Origin: Rhodobacteraceae bacterium UBA2776
GTDB lineage: Bacteria; Pseudomonadota; Alphaproteobacteria; Rhodobacterales; Rhodobacteraceae
NCBI GenBank assembly: GCA_002352425.1
Contig: DEIK01000037.1
Coordinates: forward strand, 9,087 to 35,080
Length of the DNA stretch: 25,994 nucleotides
Direction of reading: 5' to 3'
Below the pieces are notes generated by a model that saw only the letters and a list, made by a program, of their open reading frames with translations, was not told where the DNA came from and searched no databases. How positions within the stretch are numbered: the stretch's first letter is position 1; each line of letters starts with the position of its first letter. Shown one piece after another: positions 1 to 6,913 of this stretch. The position numbers and the translations under genes are program-made.

Positions 1-49
1 TCTCTAAATATCCCCGCGCGGCGCGCATAGAATCTCTTGCTTAAAAAGG

Positions 50-1225
50 TTAGCCCTTCAACCGTGCCCGCAATACCCGTAGCATGTTCTCGCCCATCAC
101 CTTGCGGATTTGTACCGGTGTCACACCGGCCCGCAACAGGGCATCCGTAAGGGCTGCCAGTTCAGAGGTGTCAAAACTGGTTGCGACCGATCCATCAAAA
201 TCCGACCCCAGCGAAACGGCATCCTCGCCGACAACCGCAATCGCGGCTTTGATTGATTTTGCCACACCGTCGGGGCTATAATCACAGGTGACTTCACTCC
301 AATACCCCATGCCAATCACCCCACCCGTGGCGGCGATTTCGCGCATCAAATCGTCAGGATAATTACGCTTTACTGCACAGTTTGAATGCACGCCTGTGTG
401 GCTGACCACCACTGGAATGTCGACCATCGCCAACACATCCCGCGCCACTTGCGGGCTGGAATGCGCGATGTCCAACACCATGCCGCGCTTGACCACCTCG
501 GCCACAACGTCCCGTCCGAAGTCTGTCAAACCGTTGTTTTCATGGCTGTGCAAGGTGCCGCCCAGCTCGTTGTCAAAGAAATGTTGCAAGGCAACCAGCC
601 GATAGCCGGCTTGCTCCAACCCATCCAGATTTTCGATCTTGCCCTCTAGGGGATGCGCCCCTTCAATGCCCAACAAACCAGCCACGATCTTTTCGCCCGC
701 CGCACGCCGCGTAAGAACCTGTTCCAAATCGTTTCGCGTGCGGATAATTTTAAGCGCGTCCGGCGCTGCGGCCTCAAATCCATGCAGTTTTTCTGCTTGA
801 TAAATCGCACGCTCATAAAGGCTGAGCCACGTGCGCATTGGCCATAGCTGCAAAAACGCCACCAGTTTGATGTTGTCAAAGGCATCGGGGTCGTTGTGGT
901 CGTAGTTCTGACCCTTGGGGCTTTTGGTCACGGCCGTGAACACCTGAATGGCTACATTGCCTTCAACCAGTCGCGGAATATCAACCTGCCCATAAGTGCC
1001 GCGTTTGTTTAGATCGCGGTTCCACAACAGACTGTCAGCATGCCAATCGCCAATGATCATATCATTGTGCAAGTTCTGCGCAGCGTCGGAAACAGGGTAG
1101 GGATCATGTGCGGCCACCGCATTGCGGCCCTTTTCGGTGTAGGCGGGGAGGAACATGAAAACCCCAACCATAATGATAACGACTAAAATAAGCAGTCGTC
1201 CAAGCCATTTTCCAAAAGTGCGCAT
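50..1225 (-). CDS. Membrane dipeptidase (peptidase family M19), membrane-anchored
   Basis: Zinc-dependent dipeptidase of the renal dipeptidase family, which cleaves dipeptides (some members also D-amino-acid-containing ones). The M19 metal ligands are visible: H62-x-D64 near the start of the catalytic domain, the bridging Glu188 in GIEGAHP, an SHTGVHS histidine motif, and an Asp in GSDFDG near the C-terminus. Residues 1-28 contain one hydrophobic helix after two basic residues, so the enzyme is probably anchored in the inner membrane facing the periplasm. I chose the ATG at 1225 because a strong GGGAGGA ribosome site lies just upstream and the protein then begins with the anchor; the frame stays open 41 codons further up to 1348, but that part has no family similarity. 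Length (391 residues) fits the family. It is transcribed away from the DksA-like gene. Function class is secure; the substrate is not known. Confidence 0.9.
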   Translation of the reverse strand: MRTFGKWLGRLLILVVIIMVGVFMFLPAYTEKGRNAVAAHDPYPVSDAAQNLHNDMIIGDWHADSLLWNRDLNKRGTYGQVDIPRLVEGNVAIQVFTAVTKSPKGQNYDHNDPDAFDNIKLVAFLQLWPMRTWLSLYERAIYQAEKLHGFEAAAPDALKIIRTRNDLEQVLTRRAAGEKIVAGLLGIEGAHPLEGKIENLDGLEQAGYRLVALQHFFDNELGGTLHSHENNGLTDFGRDVVAEVVKRGMVLDIAHSSPQVARDVLAMVDIPVVVSHTGVHSNCAVKRNYPDDLMREIAATGGVIGMGYWSEVTCDYSPDGVAKSIKAAIAVVGEDAVSLGSDFDGSVATSFDTSELAALTDALLRAGVTPVQIRKVMGENMLRVLRARLKG

Positions 1226-1348
1226 GGTGTCCTCCCTAAGTTCAATTGTGGGTAGATTAAGAAGTAATGCGACGAAGTTCCAGCATTGCTTTTGATCCAC
1301 GCTGCGGATTAAGCTGAGGGGTATTTTCGAGCACAAAAGGACAAGCAC

Positions 1349-1618
1349 ATGGCAGGCGGTTGGGCGCGAGATGGCGCGGTGGAAGAACAGATTGAAGCCT
1401 CATTCGCGGACGAACTGGCACGGATGAAAGCCCGCAAAACCCCAGTTGGCGATAGCCTGACCCATTGCGCCGATTGCGAAGAGGAAATCCCCGAGTCCCG
1501 TCGCGTTGCGGTGCCCGGAGTGAAGCTGTGCATCGAATGCATGCAAGAACGCGACACGAGCTTTCAGACCCGTCCGGGGATCAACCGGCGTGGCAGTAAG
1601 GACAGTCAGTTGAAGTGA
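1349..1618 (+). CDS. YbiI-type DksA/TraR zinc-finger protein
   Basis: Small (89 residues) C4 zinc-finger protein of the DksA/TraR family. The four zinc cysteines form CxxC (CADC, residues 40-43) and CxxC (CIEC, near residue 62). The opening MAGGWARDGAVEEQI and the ending GINRRGSKDSQLK closely match my memory of E. coli YbiI, a DksA-like protein of unknown role. DksA proteins bind the RNA polymerase secondary channel through a coiled coil carrying acidic tip residues. This short form has only a short N-terminal helix, so binding to polymerase is not assured. A plausible AAAGGA ribosome site precedes the ATG. It is divergent from the dipeptidase gene, with about 120 bp shared between them. Confidence 0.88.
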   Translation: MAGGWARDGAVEEQIEASFADELARMKARKTPVGDSLTHCADCEEEIPESRRVAVPGVKLCIECMQERDTSFQTRPGINRRGSKDSQLK

Positions 1619-1634
1619 CGGGGGAGTGAGCGTA

Positions 1635-1684
1635 ATGACTGCTTGGAGCCCAAAGTGCCAGATGCTGCGGTGGGTTCAAACGGC
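1635..1684 (+). repeat. Degenerate intergenic repeat, copy 1
   Basis: A stretch of about 50 bases that starts ATGACTGCTT and ends AACGGC. A second stretch at 2128-2178 starts ATGGCTGCTT and ends AACGGC at almost the same spacing. The middle parts are poorly alike, so this is only a candidate decayed repeat. It lies in the non-coding gap between the zinc-finger gene and the small membrane protein; I see no gene in 1619-1774. Confidence 0.25.
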
Positions 1685-1774
1685 GGCTAAGCGCAGAAAC
1701 CATCGTCCTGATGGACCAAAGGCCAATCACGCACTAACATTCAAACCGGACCAATCAATGGGGGCCGATCATCA

Positions 1775-2095
1775 ATGACTCGCTTTTATTTCATCTGTAT
1801 GCTGCTTGCGGCTGCAGCATTTGTTTCAGTTATCTTAGTGATGGATTCAAGAGGTCCCTCTGCAGTTGCAGTGGAGTTTGTAACTATCGTGAGGCGCCGA
1901 CCAGCTGAGGGTGTAGCTATTTTGGCGACTATTGGGCTTGTAAGCGCGACAGCTCTGTTAGCTAGTCGTCTTGCGATGCGATCTACTAAGTCTGATCAAG
2001 TCCGCAAATATTTGGGTACCCTACTATGTGTTGTTGTTGCAGCAGTGGTTGCGATCATTGTAAGCCAATTCCTTTTGTTTACCGCAGTGATTTGA
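1775..2095 (+). CDS. Hypothetical small membrane protein
   Basis: I do not recognise this 106-residue protein. It has three likely membrane helices: roughly residues 5-23, 46-64 and 83-105. A short arginine-rich stretch (VRRRPAEG) sits before the second helix and a charged loop (RSTKSDQVRK) before the third. A GGGGG stretch lies about 13 bases before the ATG, which is an indifferent ribosome site. Base composition is lower in GC than the neighbouring genes, and both flanks hold degenerate repeat-like sequence, which suggests an acquired or fast-changing patch. It could be a real accessory gene or an open frame that codes for hydrophobic residues by chance; the regular helix spacing favours a gene. 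Confidence 0.5.
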   Translation: MTRFYFICMLLAAAAFVSVILVMDSRGPSAVAVEFVTIVRRRPAEGVAILATIGLVSATALLASRLAMRSTKSDQVRKYLGTLLCVVVAAVVAIIVSQFLLFTAVI

Positions 2096-2127
2096 GAACA
2101 GGTTCCCGCCTTACCTGTCGAACTGGC

Positions 2128-2178
2128 ATGGCTGCTTTGGGGTTGGGAGCAGCCGTTGGCTCAGATATGACGAACGGC
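2128..2178 (+). repeat. Degenerate intergenic repeat, copy 2, with hairpin
   Basis: Partner of the stretch at 1635-1684. It contains a perfect 7-bp stem, GGCTGCT (2130-2136) and AGCAGCC (2148-2154), around an 11-base loop rich in G and T. There is no T-run after it, so it does not look like a simple terminator. The rest of 2096-2257 shows no gene. Confidence 0.3.
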
Positions 2179-2257
2179 AACAAGGTCCGCATAGCCGTCA
2201 TCAACCAATTACTTGGCCCCCAGAGCGCTTGAGGGCCGAGCGGATCAGACCTTGACC

Positions 2258-4087
2258 TTACCCCTCCATCGCTTCCAATTCATCAATCATGCCAGAAATC
2301 ATAGATAGCCCCTTGTCCCAGAATTTAGGGTCTGAGGCGTCCAGCCCGAAGGGGGCCAGCAGCTCTTTGTGGTGCTTTGATCCACCGGCTTTCAGCATGT
2401 CGAAATACTTGTCTTGAAAGCCAGCGTCACCTTCCTCGTAAACCGCATAAAGCGCGTTCACCAAGCCGTCGCCAAACGCATAGGCGTAGACGTAGAACGG
2501 GGAATGTACGAAATGCGGCACGTAGGACCAAAATGTCTCGTAGCCCTCCATGAAGTTGAACACAGGTCCCAAGCTTTCGGCCTGCACCGACATCCACAAT
2601 GCGTTGATGTCGTCGGGTGTCAACTCGCCCTCGGCACGGGCAGCGTGCAATTTACATTCAAAGTCGTAGAACGCGATTTGGCGCACCACGGTGTTGATCA
2701 TATCCTCGACTTTGCCCGCCAATAGGACGCGGCGTTCTTCCTTGGTCGACGCGCCTTCCAGCAATTTGCGGAAGGTCAGCATTTCACCGAAAACGGAGGC
2801 GGTTTCAGCCAGGGTCAGCGGGGTGGAGGACAACAATTCGCCCTGATCTGCCGCCAAAACCTGATGCACGCCGTGCCCCAATTCGTGGGCCAATGTCATC
2901 ACGTCGCGCGGTTTGCCAAGATAGTTCAGCATCACATAGGGATGGACTGTGGTCACGGTGGGGTGGGCAAATGCGCCAGGCGCTTTGCCCGGTTTTACAG
3001 CAGCGTCGATCCAGCCATCGCTGAAAAACGGCGCGGCGATTTCGGCCATGCGTGGATCGAATGCCGCATAGGCGTCCATCACGGTTTTCTCGGCCTGATC
3101 CCAATCGACGGTCTTGGTGCTTTCCATTGGCAGGGGCGCGTTGCGGTCCCAGACTTCCATAGTGTCCAGACCTAACCATTTGGCTTTTAAGGCATAATAG
3201 CGGTGTGACAGTTTCGGATAGGCTTTGACCACCGCATTGCGCAGGGCTTCGACCACTTCGGGTTCCACATGGTTGGATAGGTGCCGACCGGTTTGCGGGG
3301 TTGGCATATTGCGCCATTGATCCTCGATTGCCTTTTCTTTGGCCAAGGTGTTGTGCACCCGCGAGAACAGTTTGACGTTTTCGCCAAATACTTTGGCCAA
3401 TTCACGTGCGGCGGTCTCGCGTTTACCGCGATCTTGCTCGGTCAGCAGGTTCAGCACACTTTCTAGGGTCATTTCCTCGCCCTCGATCGTGAACATCAGC
3501 GCCGCGATGGTTTCGTCAAACAGTTTGTTCCATGCGGATGCGCCAACGCTGGATTGATCGTGCAGGAATTTTTCCAGCTCGTCGGACAGCTGATAAGGTT
3601 TCATCGCCCGCAGCTGCTCGAATATCGGGGTGTAGCGGGCCAGATCGGCGTTGCTGGCCAGCATGGTGTCCAGTTTGGCGTCATCAATACGGTTGATTTC
3701 CAGCGCATAAAACACCAGTGGCGCCGTGAAGACGGTCACCTGCTCTTGTGCGTTTTGCATGAATTGGGCGCGGTCCGCGTCGGTGGTGATTTGATAGTAA
3801 CGCAGGCCCGCAAAGGACATGAGCCGCCCGCCAGTGGTGTTGATCGCCTCATAGGCCTGCACGCAACCGAGCAGTTCGGCGGCGCCCAGATCGGCCAGCT
3901 TGCCCTCGTATTTCTTGGCAAAATCAGCGCAGGCCATTTGCAGCCATTCCATATCGCGGGCAAATTCCGGGGCGTCTTGTCCTTTGTAAAGGTCGTCCAA
4001 ATTCCATTCGGGCAGGGTGCCAAATTCGCCGGCCTCGGCAGTGCTGGAGTTCGCGTTGAATACGGGGGTTGGAAATTGGAATTGCAT
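2258..4087 (-). CDS. pepF: Oligoendopeptidase F (M3 family metallopeptidase)
   Basis: Cytosolic zinc endopeptidase that cuts short peptides. The catalytic motif is HELGH with His401, Glu402 and His405, and the third zinc ligand is probably Glu428 in LAETASVFGE. The C-terminal part (YVPHFVHSPFYVYAYAFGDGLVNALY) is the conserved substrate-binding stretch of the family. Length (609 residues) is normal for PepF/M3B enzymes, and no signal peptide is present. A TGAGG ribosome site lies seven bases before the ATG at 4087. The gene is divergent from the fumarylacetoacetate-hydrolase-family gene, with about 120 bp between their starts. The family is certain; its cellular role is probably general peptide turnover. 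Confidence 0.95.
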   Translation of the reverse strand: MQFQFPTPVFNANSSTAEAGEFGTLPEWNLDDLYKGQDAPEFARDMEWLQMACADFAKKYEGKLADLGAAELLGCVQAYEAINTTGGRLMSFAGLRYYQITTDADRAQFMQNAQEQVTVFTAPLVFYALEINRIDDAKLDTMLASNADLARYTPIFEQLRAMKPYQLSDELEKFLHDQSSVGASAWNKLFDETIAALMFTIEGEEMTLESVLNLLTEQDRGKRETAARELAKVFGENVKLFSRVHNTLAKEKAIEDQWRNMPTPQTGRHLSNHVEPEVVEALRNAVVKAYPKLSHRYYALKAKWLGLDTMEVWDRNAPLPMESTKTVDWDQAEKTVMDAYAAFDPRMAEIAAPFFSDGWIDAAVKPGKAPGAFAHPTVTTVHPYVMLNYLGKPRDVMTLAHELGHGVHQVLAADQGELLSSTPLTLAETASVFGEMLTFRKLLEGASTKEERRVLLAGKVEDMINTVVRQIAFYDFECKLHAARAEGELTPDDINALWMSVQAESLGPVFNFMEGYETFWSYVPHFVHSPFYVYAYAFGDGLVNALYAVYEEGDAGFQDKYFDMLKAGGSKHHKELLAPFGLDASDPKFWDKGLSMISGMIDELEAMEG

Positions 4088-4208
4088 CGGCTGACCTCAA
4101 TGATGAATTGTTCCATTCCACATAAGGGCGCGGGCACATGGGTTGCAAGGGGTTGACCCTGTTCGTCGGCTTGCATTTGATAGAAACTGAACATTGAGAG
4201 GAAATGTC

Positions 4209-5036
4209 ATGCGGTTTGTCAGATTTGGCGCTGTCGGGGCGGAAAAACCCGGCGTTTATGATGCGAACGGGGATTTGCGTGACTTGTCAGGGGTTTTGAC
4301 TGATTTGTCGGGCGCAGTATTGGCCGATTTGGCGTCCATTGATGTTGACGCCTTGCCGCGGGTCGAGGGCAATCCACGGTTGGGGCCACCTGTGGCGGGG
4401 GTGGGCAAGATCGTATGCGTTGGGTTGAACTACTATGATCATGCCGCCGAAGTGGGGATGGAATTGCCAACCGAGCCTGTGATTTTCATGAAAGCCACCA
4501 GTGCCATCACGGGGCCGCATGATCCGCTGGTCCTGCCGCGTGGATCTGTGAAAACCGATTGGGAGGCCGAGCTTGGCATCGTCATCGGCACAGCGGCGAA
4601 ATATGTTACCGAGGCGGATGCCTTGTTGCATGTGGCGGGCTATCTGCTGGTCAATGACGTGTCCGAACGCGAACTGCAACTTGAGCGTGGCGGGCAATGG
4701 ACCAAGGGCAAAAGTTGCGACACATTTGCGCCGATTGGCCCGTGGCTGGTGACACCCGACGAGGTAGGGGATGTGCAAAAACTGGCATTGACGCTCAAGC
4801 TGAATGACGAAGTTATGCAGAGTGCCAACACGTCTGGGATGATTTTTTCGGTGGCCAAGGCGATTTCATATCTTAGCCAGATGATGACCCTACATCCGGG
4901 TGATATTATCTCAACCGGCACCCCTGCGGGAGTCGGCGGCGGGATGAAACCGCCGCGTTTTCTAAAGGTGGGGGATCGTCTTGATTTGGACATTGAAAAG
5001 CTGGGGGCGCAACGTCAGATTGTTGAATCGGATTAA
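4209..5036 (+). CDS. Fumarylacetoacetate hydrolase family protein
   Basis: Enzyme of the FAA-hydrolase superfamily, whose members cleave or isomerise C-C bonds in beta-dicarbonyl-like acids with a divalent metal. The N-terminal 60 residues form the usual small domain. The catalytic core starts at about residue 66 (VCVGLNYYDHAAE). The metal ligands are visible as E119 and E121 (DWEAELGIVIG) and D150 (VNDVSERE). The conserved KGKSCDTFAPIGPW and GDIISTGTPAGVG follow. I chose the ATG at 4209 over a TTG at 4194 because GAGAGGAAA lies just before it. Length is 275 residues. A hppD gene lies about 9 kb away, but this enzyme resembles the short ureidoglycolate-lyase or 2-hydroxyhepta-2,4-diene-1,7-dioate isomerase type more than true FAH, so its substrate cannot be given. 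Confidence 0.9.
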   Translation: MRFVRFGAVGAEKPGVYDANGDLRDLSGVLTDLSGAVLADLASIDVDALPRVEGNPRLGPPVAGVGKIVCVGLNYYDHAAEVGMELPTEPVIFMKATSAITGPHDPLVLPRGSVKTDWEAELGIVIGTAAKYVTEADALLHVAGYLLVNDVSERELQLERGGQWTKGKSCDTFAPIGPWLVTPDEVGDVQKLALTLKLNDEVMQSANTSGMIFSVAKAISYLSQMMTLHPGDIISTGTPAGVGGGMKPPRFLKVGDRLDLDIEKLGAQRQIVESD

Positions 5037-5040
5037 TGCT

Positions 5041-5973
5041 TTAGGGGTGTGTGTTAAACCATTCAACCATACCATCAAAGGCGCGTTGACGTGTGGCAAC
5101 ATCTTCCATCAGAACCTCGTGTTCGGCCCCGTCCACCATTTCCAGATGCCCGTCTTTCCATTTGTCCATCAGCTTGATCACGGCAAGTGAATCAACGATC
5201 CGTTCGTTGGTGCCCAGATAGGTGATCGTGGGTGTGTTGGGCATCGACATGGCTTGCAATTTGCGGGTTTCAGTCAGGGCTTGAAACAGCCAGTTCATGC
5301 TGGGGCCGCCCAAGGGCAGTTGAGGATAGGCGCGGGCCTGATCTTGCATGTAGGCATACATATCCGGGTCGGTGGTCAGCAGATTGCCTTCAAAAGGGGC
5401 GGTCACCACATAGCTGTTGGCACTGGTGCCTGGGGTATATTTGTGGCCAAATCCCATACCGCTAGAGATCCATGAAATCCCCAAGGCCACAGGGCGCATC
5501 GGGGCGGAAATCAGGATGCCCCACATCGGGGCGCTAAAGGTCGCAGCCTTTACATCAATGCCCTCGATCAGCGCGCGCAAGGCAATGCAGCCGCCCATCG
5601 AATGGGACAGCAGGTAAAACGGTTCAGGCATGTTCAATTCACGCGCCGCAGCGACCATCGCGCGCACATCATGTTGGTAGTCGGTGAAATGCATCACATG
5701 GCCCGCAGCCGGATCGTCTAACAATCGGTCGGCCAATCCCTGACCACGCCAATCGACAACCAGTGTTGCATATCCGCGGGCCTGTAGATCGCCGACGGCT
5801 TGGCCGTATTTCTCGATATATTCGGTGCGGCCGGGGAACAGCAATACCGTGCCCTTTTCACCTTTGTCCCAGGCGCCAACGCGAATGCGCACCCCGTCCG
5901 TCGTGGTCAACCAATAAGCGGCACCCCCGTCAGGGGCTTTGGCGACATCGTCATAAAGGGGTGCGTTTTCCAT
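5041..5973 (-). CDS. Alpha/beta hydrolase (lysophospholipase / monoacylglycerol lipase-like)
   Basis: Serine hydrolase of 310 residues. The nucleophile is S125 in the elbow HSMGG, the likely acid is near D261 (ERIVDS), and the histidine is near H285 (DGAEHEVLME). The order and spacing match the PldB/monoacylglycerol-lipase-type Hydrolase_4 family. FPGRTEYIEKYG near residue 47 replaces the usual HG oxyanion strand and is typical of this subgroup. No signal peptide is visible. It starts three bases after the stop of the SCP2-domain gene and has a weak ribosome site, so it is probably translated in coupling with that gene. Its end lies four bases from the end of the convergent FAA-family gene. 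A lipid substrate is an inference from family and neighbour. Confidence 0.88.
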   Translation of the reverse strand: MENAPLYDDVAKAPDGGAAYWLTTTDGVRIRVGAWDKGEKGTVLLFPGRTEYIEKYGQAVGDLQARGYATLVVDWRGQGLADRLLDDPAAGHVMHFTDYQHDVRAMVAAARELNMPEPFYLLSHSMGGCIALRALIEGIDVKAATFSAPMWGILISAPMRPVALGISWISSGMGFGHKYTPGTSANSYVVTAPFEGNLLTTDPDMYAYMQDQARAYPQLPLGGPSMNWLFQALTETRKLQAMSMPNTPTITYLGTNERIVDSLAVIKLMDKWKDGHLEMVDGAEHEVLMEDVATRQRAFDGMVEWFNTHP

Positions 5974-5976
5974 AGG

Positions 5977-6264
5977 TTAAGACAGGGTCGAGGCCAGTTT
6001 CATCGCCATACCCATGTCACCGTCAATCTTCAGCTTGCCAGTCATAAAGGCGGCGGTGGGGTTGGTTTCCCCTTCCAGGATTGATTGGAACACGTCGGCC
6101 TCGGCTGTCAGGGTCACGTCAGCGTCGTCATCGCCTGCGCGCGCGCCGTCATTGTCGATCATGATCGACCCTTCATCGCCGACCACAAATTTGGCCAGGC
6201 CGTCAAAACCGCCTTCGATTTTGTCGTTTAGGGCGGCTACGGCTGTGTTGATTACATTGCTCAT
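5977..6264 (-). CDS. SCP2 sterol-binding domain protein
   Basis: A single small SCP2 domain of 95 residues. The family forms a hydrophobic pocket that binds lipids or acyl-CoA. Recognisable parts are the central strand stretch GSIMIDNDGARAGDDDADVTLTAEADVF and the ending FMTGKLKIDGDMGMAMKLASTLS, which is the typical SCP2 C-terminal signature (GKLKixGDmxxAmkL). An AAGGATG ribosome site precedes the ATG at 6264. It is the first gene of a minus-strand pair with the alpha/beta hydrolase, which suggests a shared role with an acyl lipid substrate; that link is inferred. Confidence 0.9.
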   Translation of the reverse strand: MSNVINTAVAALNDKIEGGFDGLAKFVVGDEGSIMIDNDGARAGDDDADVTLTAEADVFQSILEGETNPTAAFMTGKLKIDGDMGMAMKLASTLS

Positions 6265-6337
6265 TGGGCATCCTTTTCAAAACTGTGATCATCGGGGTCT
6301 CGTAATTCCCGAAACATGCGTTAAACTTGACCCTGTT

Positions 6338-6895
6338 ATGAGCATATTCAATCCTTTTCACAAATATACCGTTACGGCATTTGCCTTAACAGTCATGATT
6401 ACCTTACCTTGCGCGGGTCAGGCCGGTAAAATTGACGATTTATTTGCCGAATTGCAGGCGGTTCCGGCGGATCAGGTCGAGCAATCGGCGCGAATCGTTG
6501 ATCAGATAAATGCGATTTGGTCTGATTCTGGGTCAGCCTCAATGGATTTGCTGTTGCAACGCGGACATGCGGCGCTGGAGGAGGGCGAGATTCAGGCTGC
6601 GATTGATCATTTCAGCGCGCTTGTTGATCATGCGCCCGGGTTTTCCGAGGGGTATCACGGCCGTGCAATGGCCTATTTTGAGGCTGGGTATTACGGCCCG
6701 GCCCTTGTTGATCTGCGCAAAACACTATCGCTGAACCCGCGACAGTTTTTGGCTCTGCGCGGGCTTGGCTTTATTCTGGAGGACGCAGGCCAAACCGAAC
6801 AGGCGCTTGAAACCTATCGTGCGGCGTTGGCACTGAACCCACATGATGAAAATGTGCAAATGGCGATTGCGCGCCTAGAGGGTGTCGCGCTGTAA
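6338..6895 (+). CDS. Exported tetratricopeptide-repeat protein
   Basis: A 185-residue protein with an N-terminal signal peptide (hydrophobic residues 11-25, likely cleavage after AGQA, residue 29) and about three TPR units between residues 68 and 180. The repeats show the expected pattern, such as EGEIQAAIDHFSALVDHAPGFSEGYHGRAMAYFEAGYYGPALVDLRKTLSLNP. TPRs usually hold partner proteins, so this is probably a periplasmic scaffold. The frame is open well upstream, but that part overlaps the SCP2 gene on the other strand, and the ATG at 6338 gives a clean signal peptide. No clear ribosome site is seen before it. It lies 18 bases before the helicase gene and may be co-transcribed with it. Confidence 0.82.
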   Translation: MSIFNPFHKYTVTAFALTVMITLPCAGQAGKIDDLFAELQAVPADQVEQSARIVDQINAIWSDSGSASMDLLLQRGHAALEEGEIQAAIDHFSALVDHAPGFSEGYHGRAMAYFEAGYYGPALVDLRKTLSLNPRQFLALRGLGFILEDAGQTEQALETYRAALALNPHDENVQMAIARLEGVAL

Positions 6896-6913
6896 GCGCG
6901 CAACGATCAGGCA

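Noticed and set aside
1226..1348. N-terminal extension of the dipeptidase frame (41 more codons)
   Set aside because: The strong ribosome site and membrane anchor lie at 1225, and the extra part is only the control region shared with the divergent zinc-finger gene.
3554..4156. 200-codon plus-strand open frame
   Set aside because: Antisense to pepF, whose coding is certain. The frame is open because of pepF codon use and shows no domain.
6014..6337. Upstream extension of the TPR protein frame
   Set aside because: It overlaps the SCP2-domain gene on the other strand and would place the signal peptide inside the protein.
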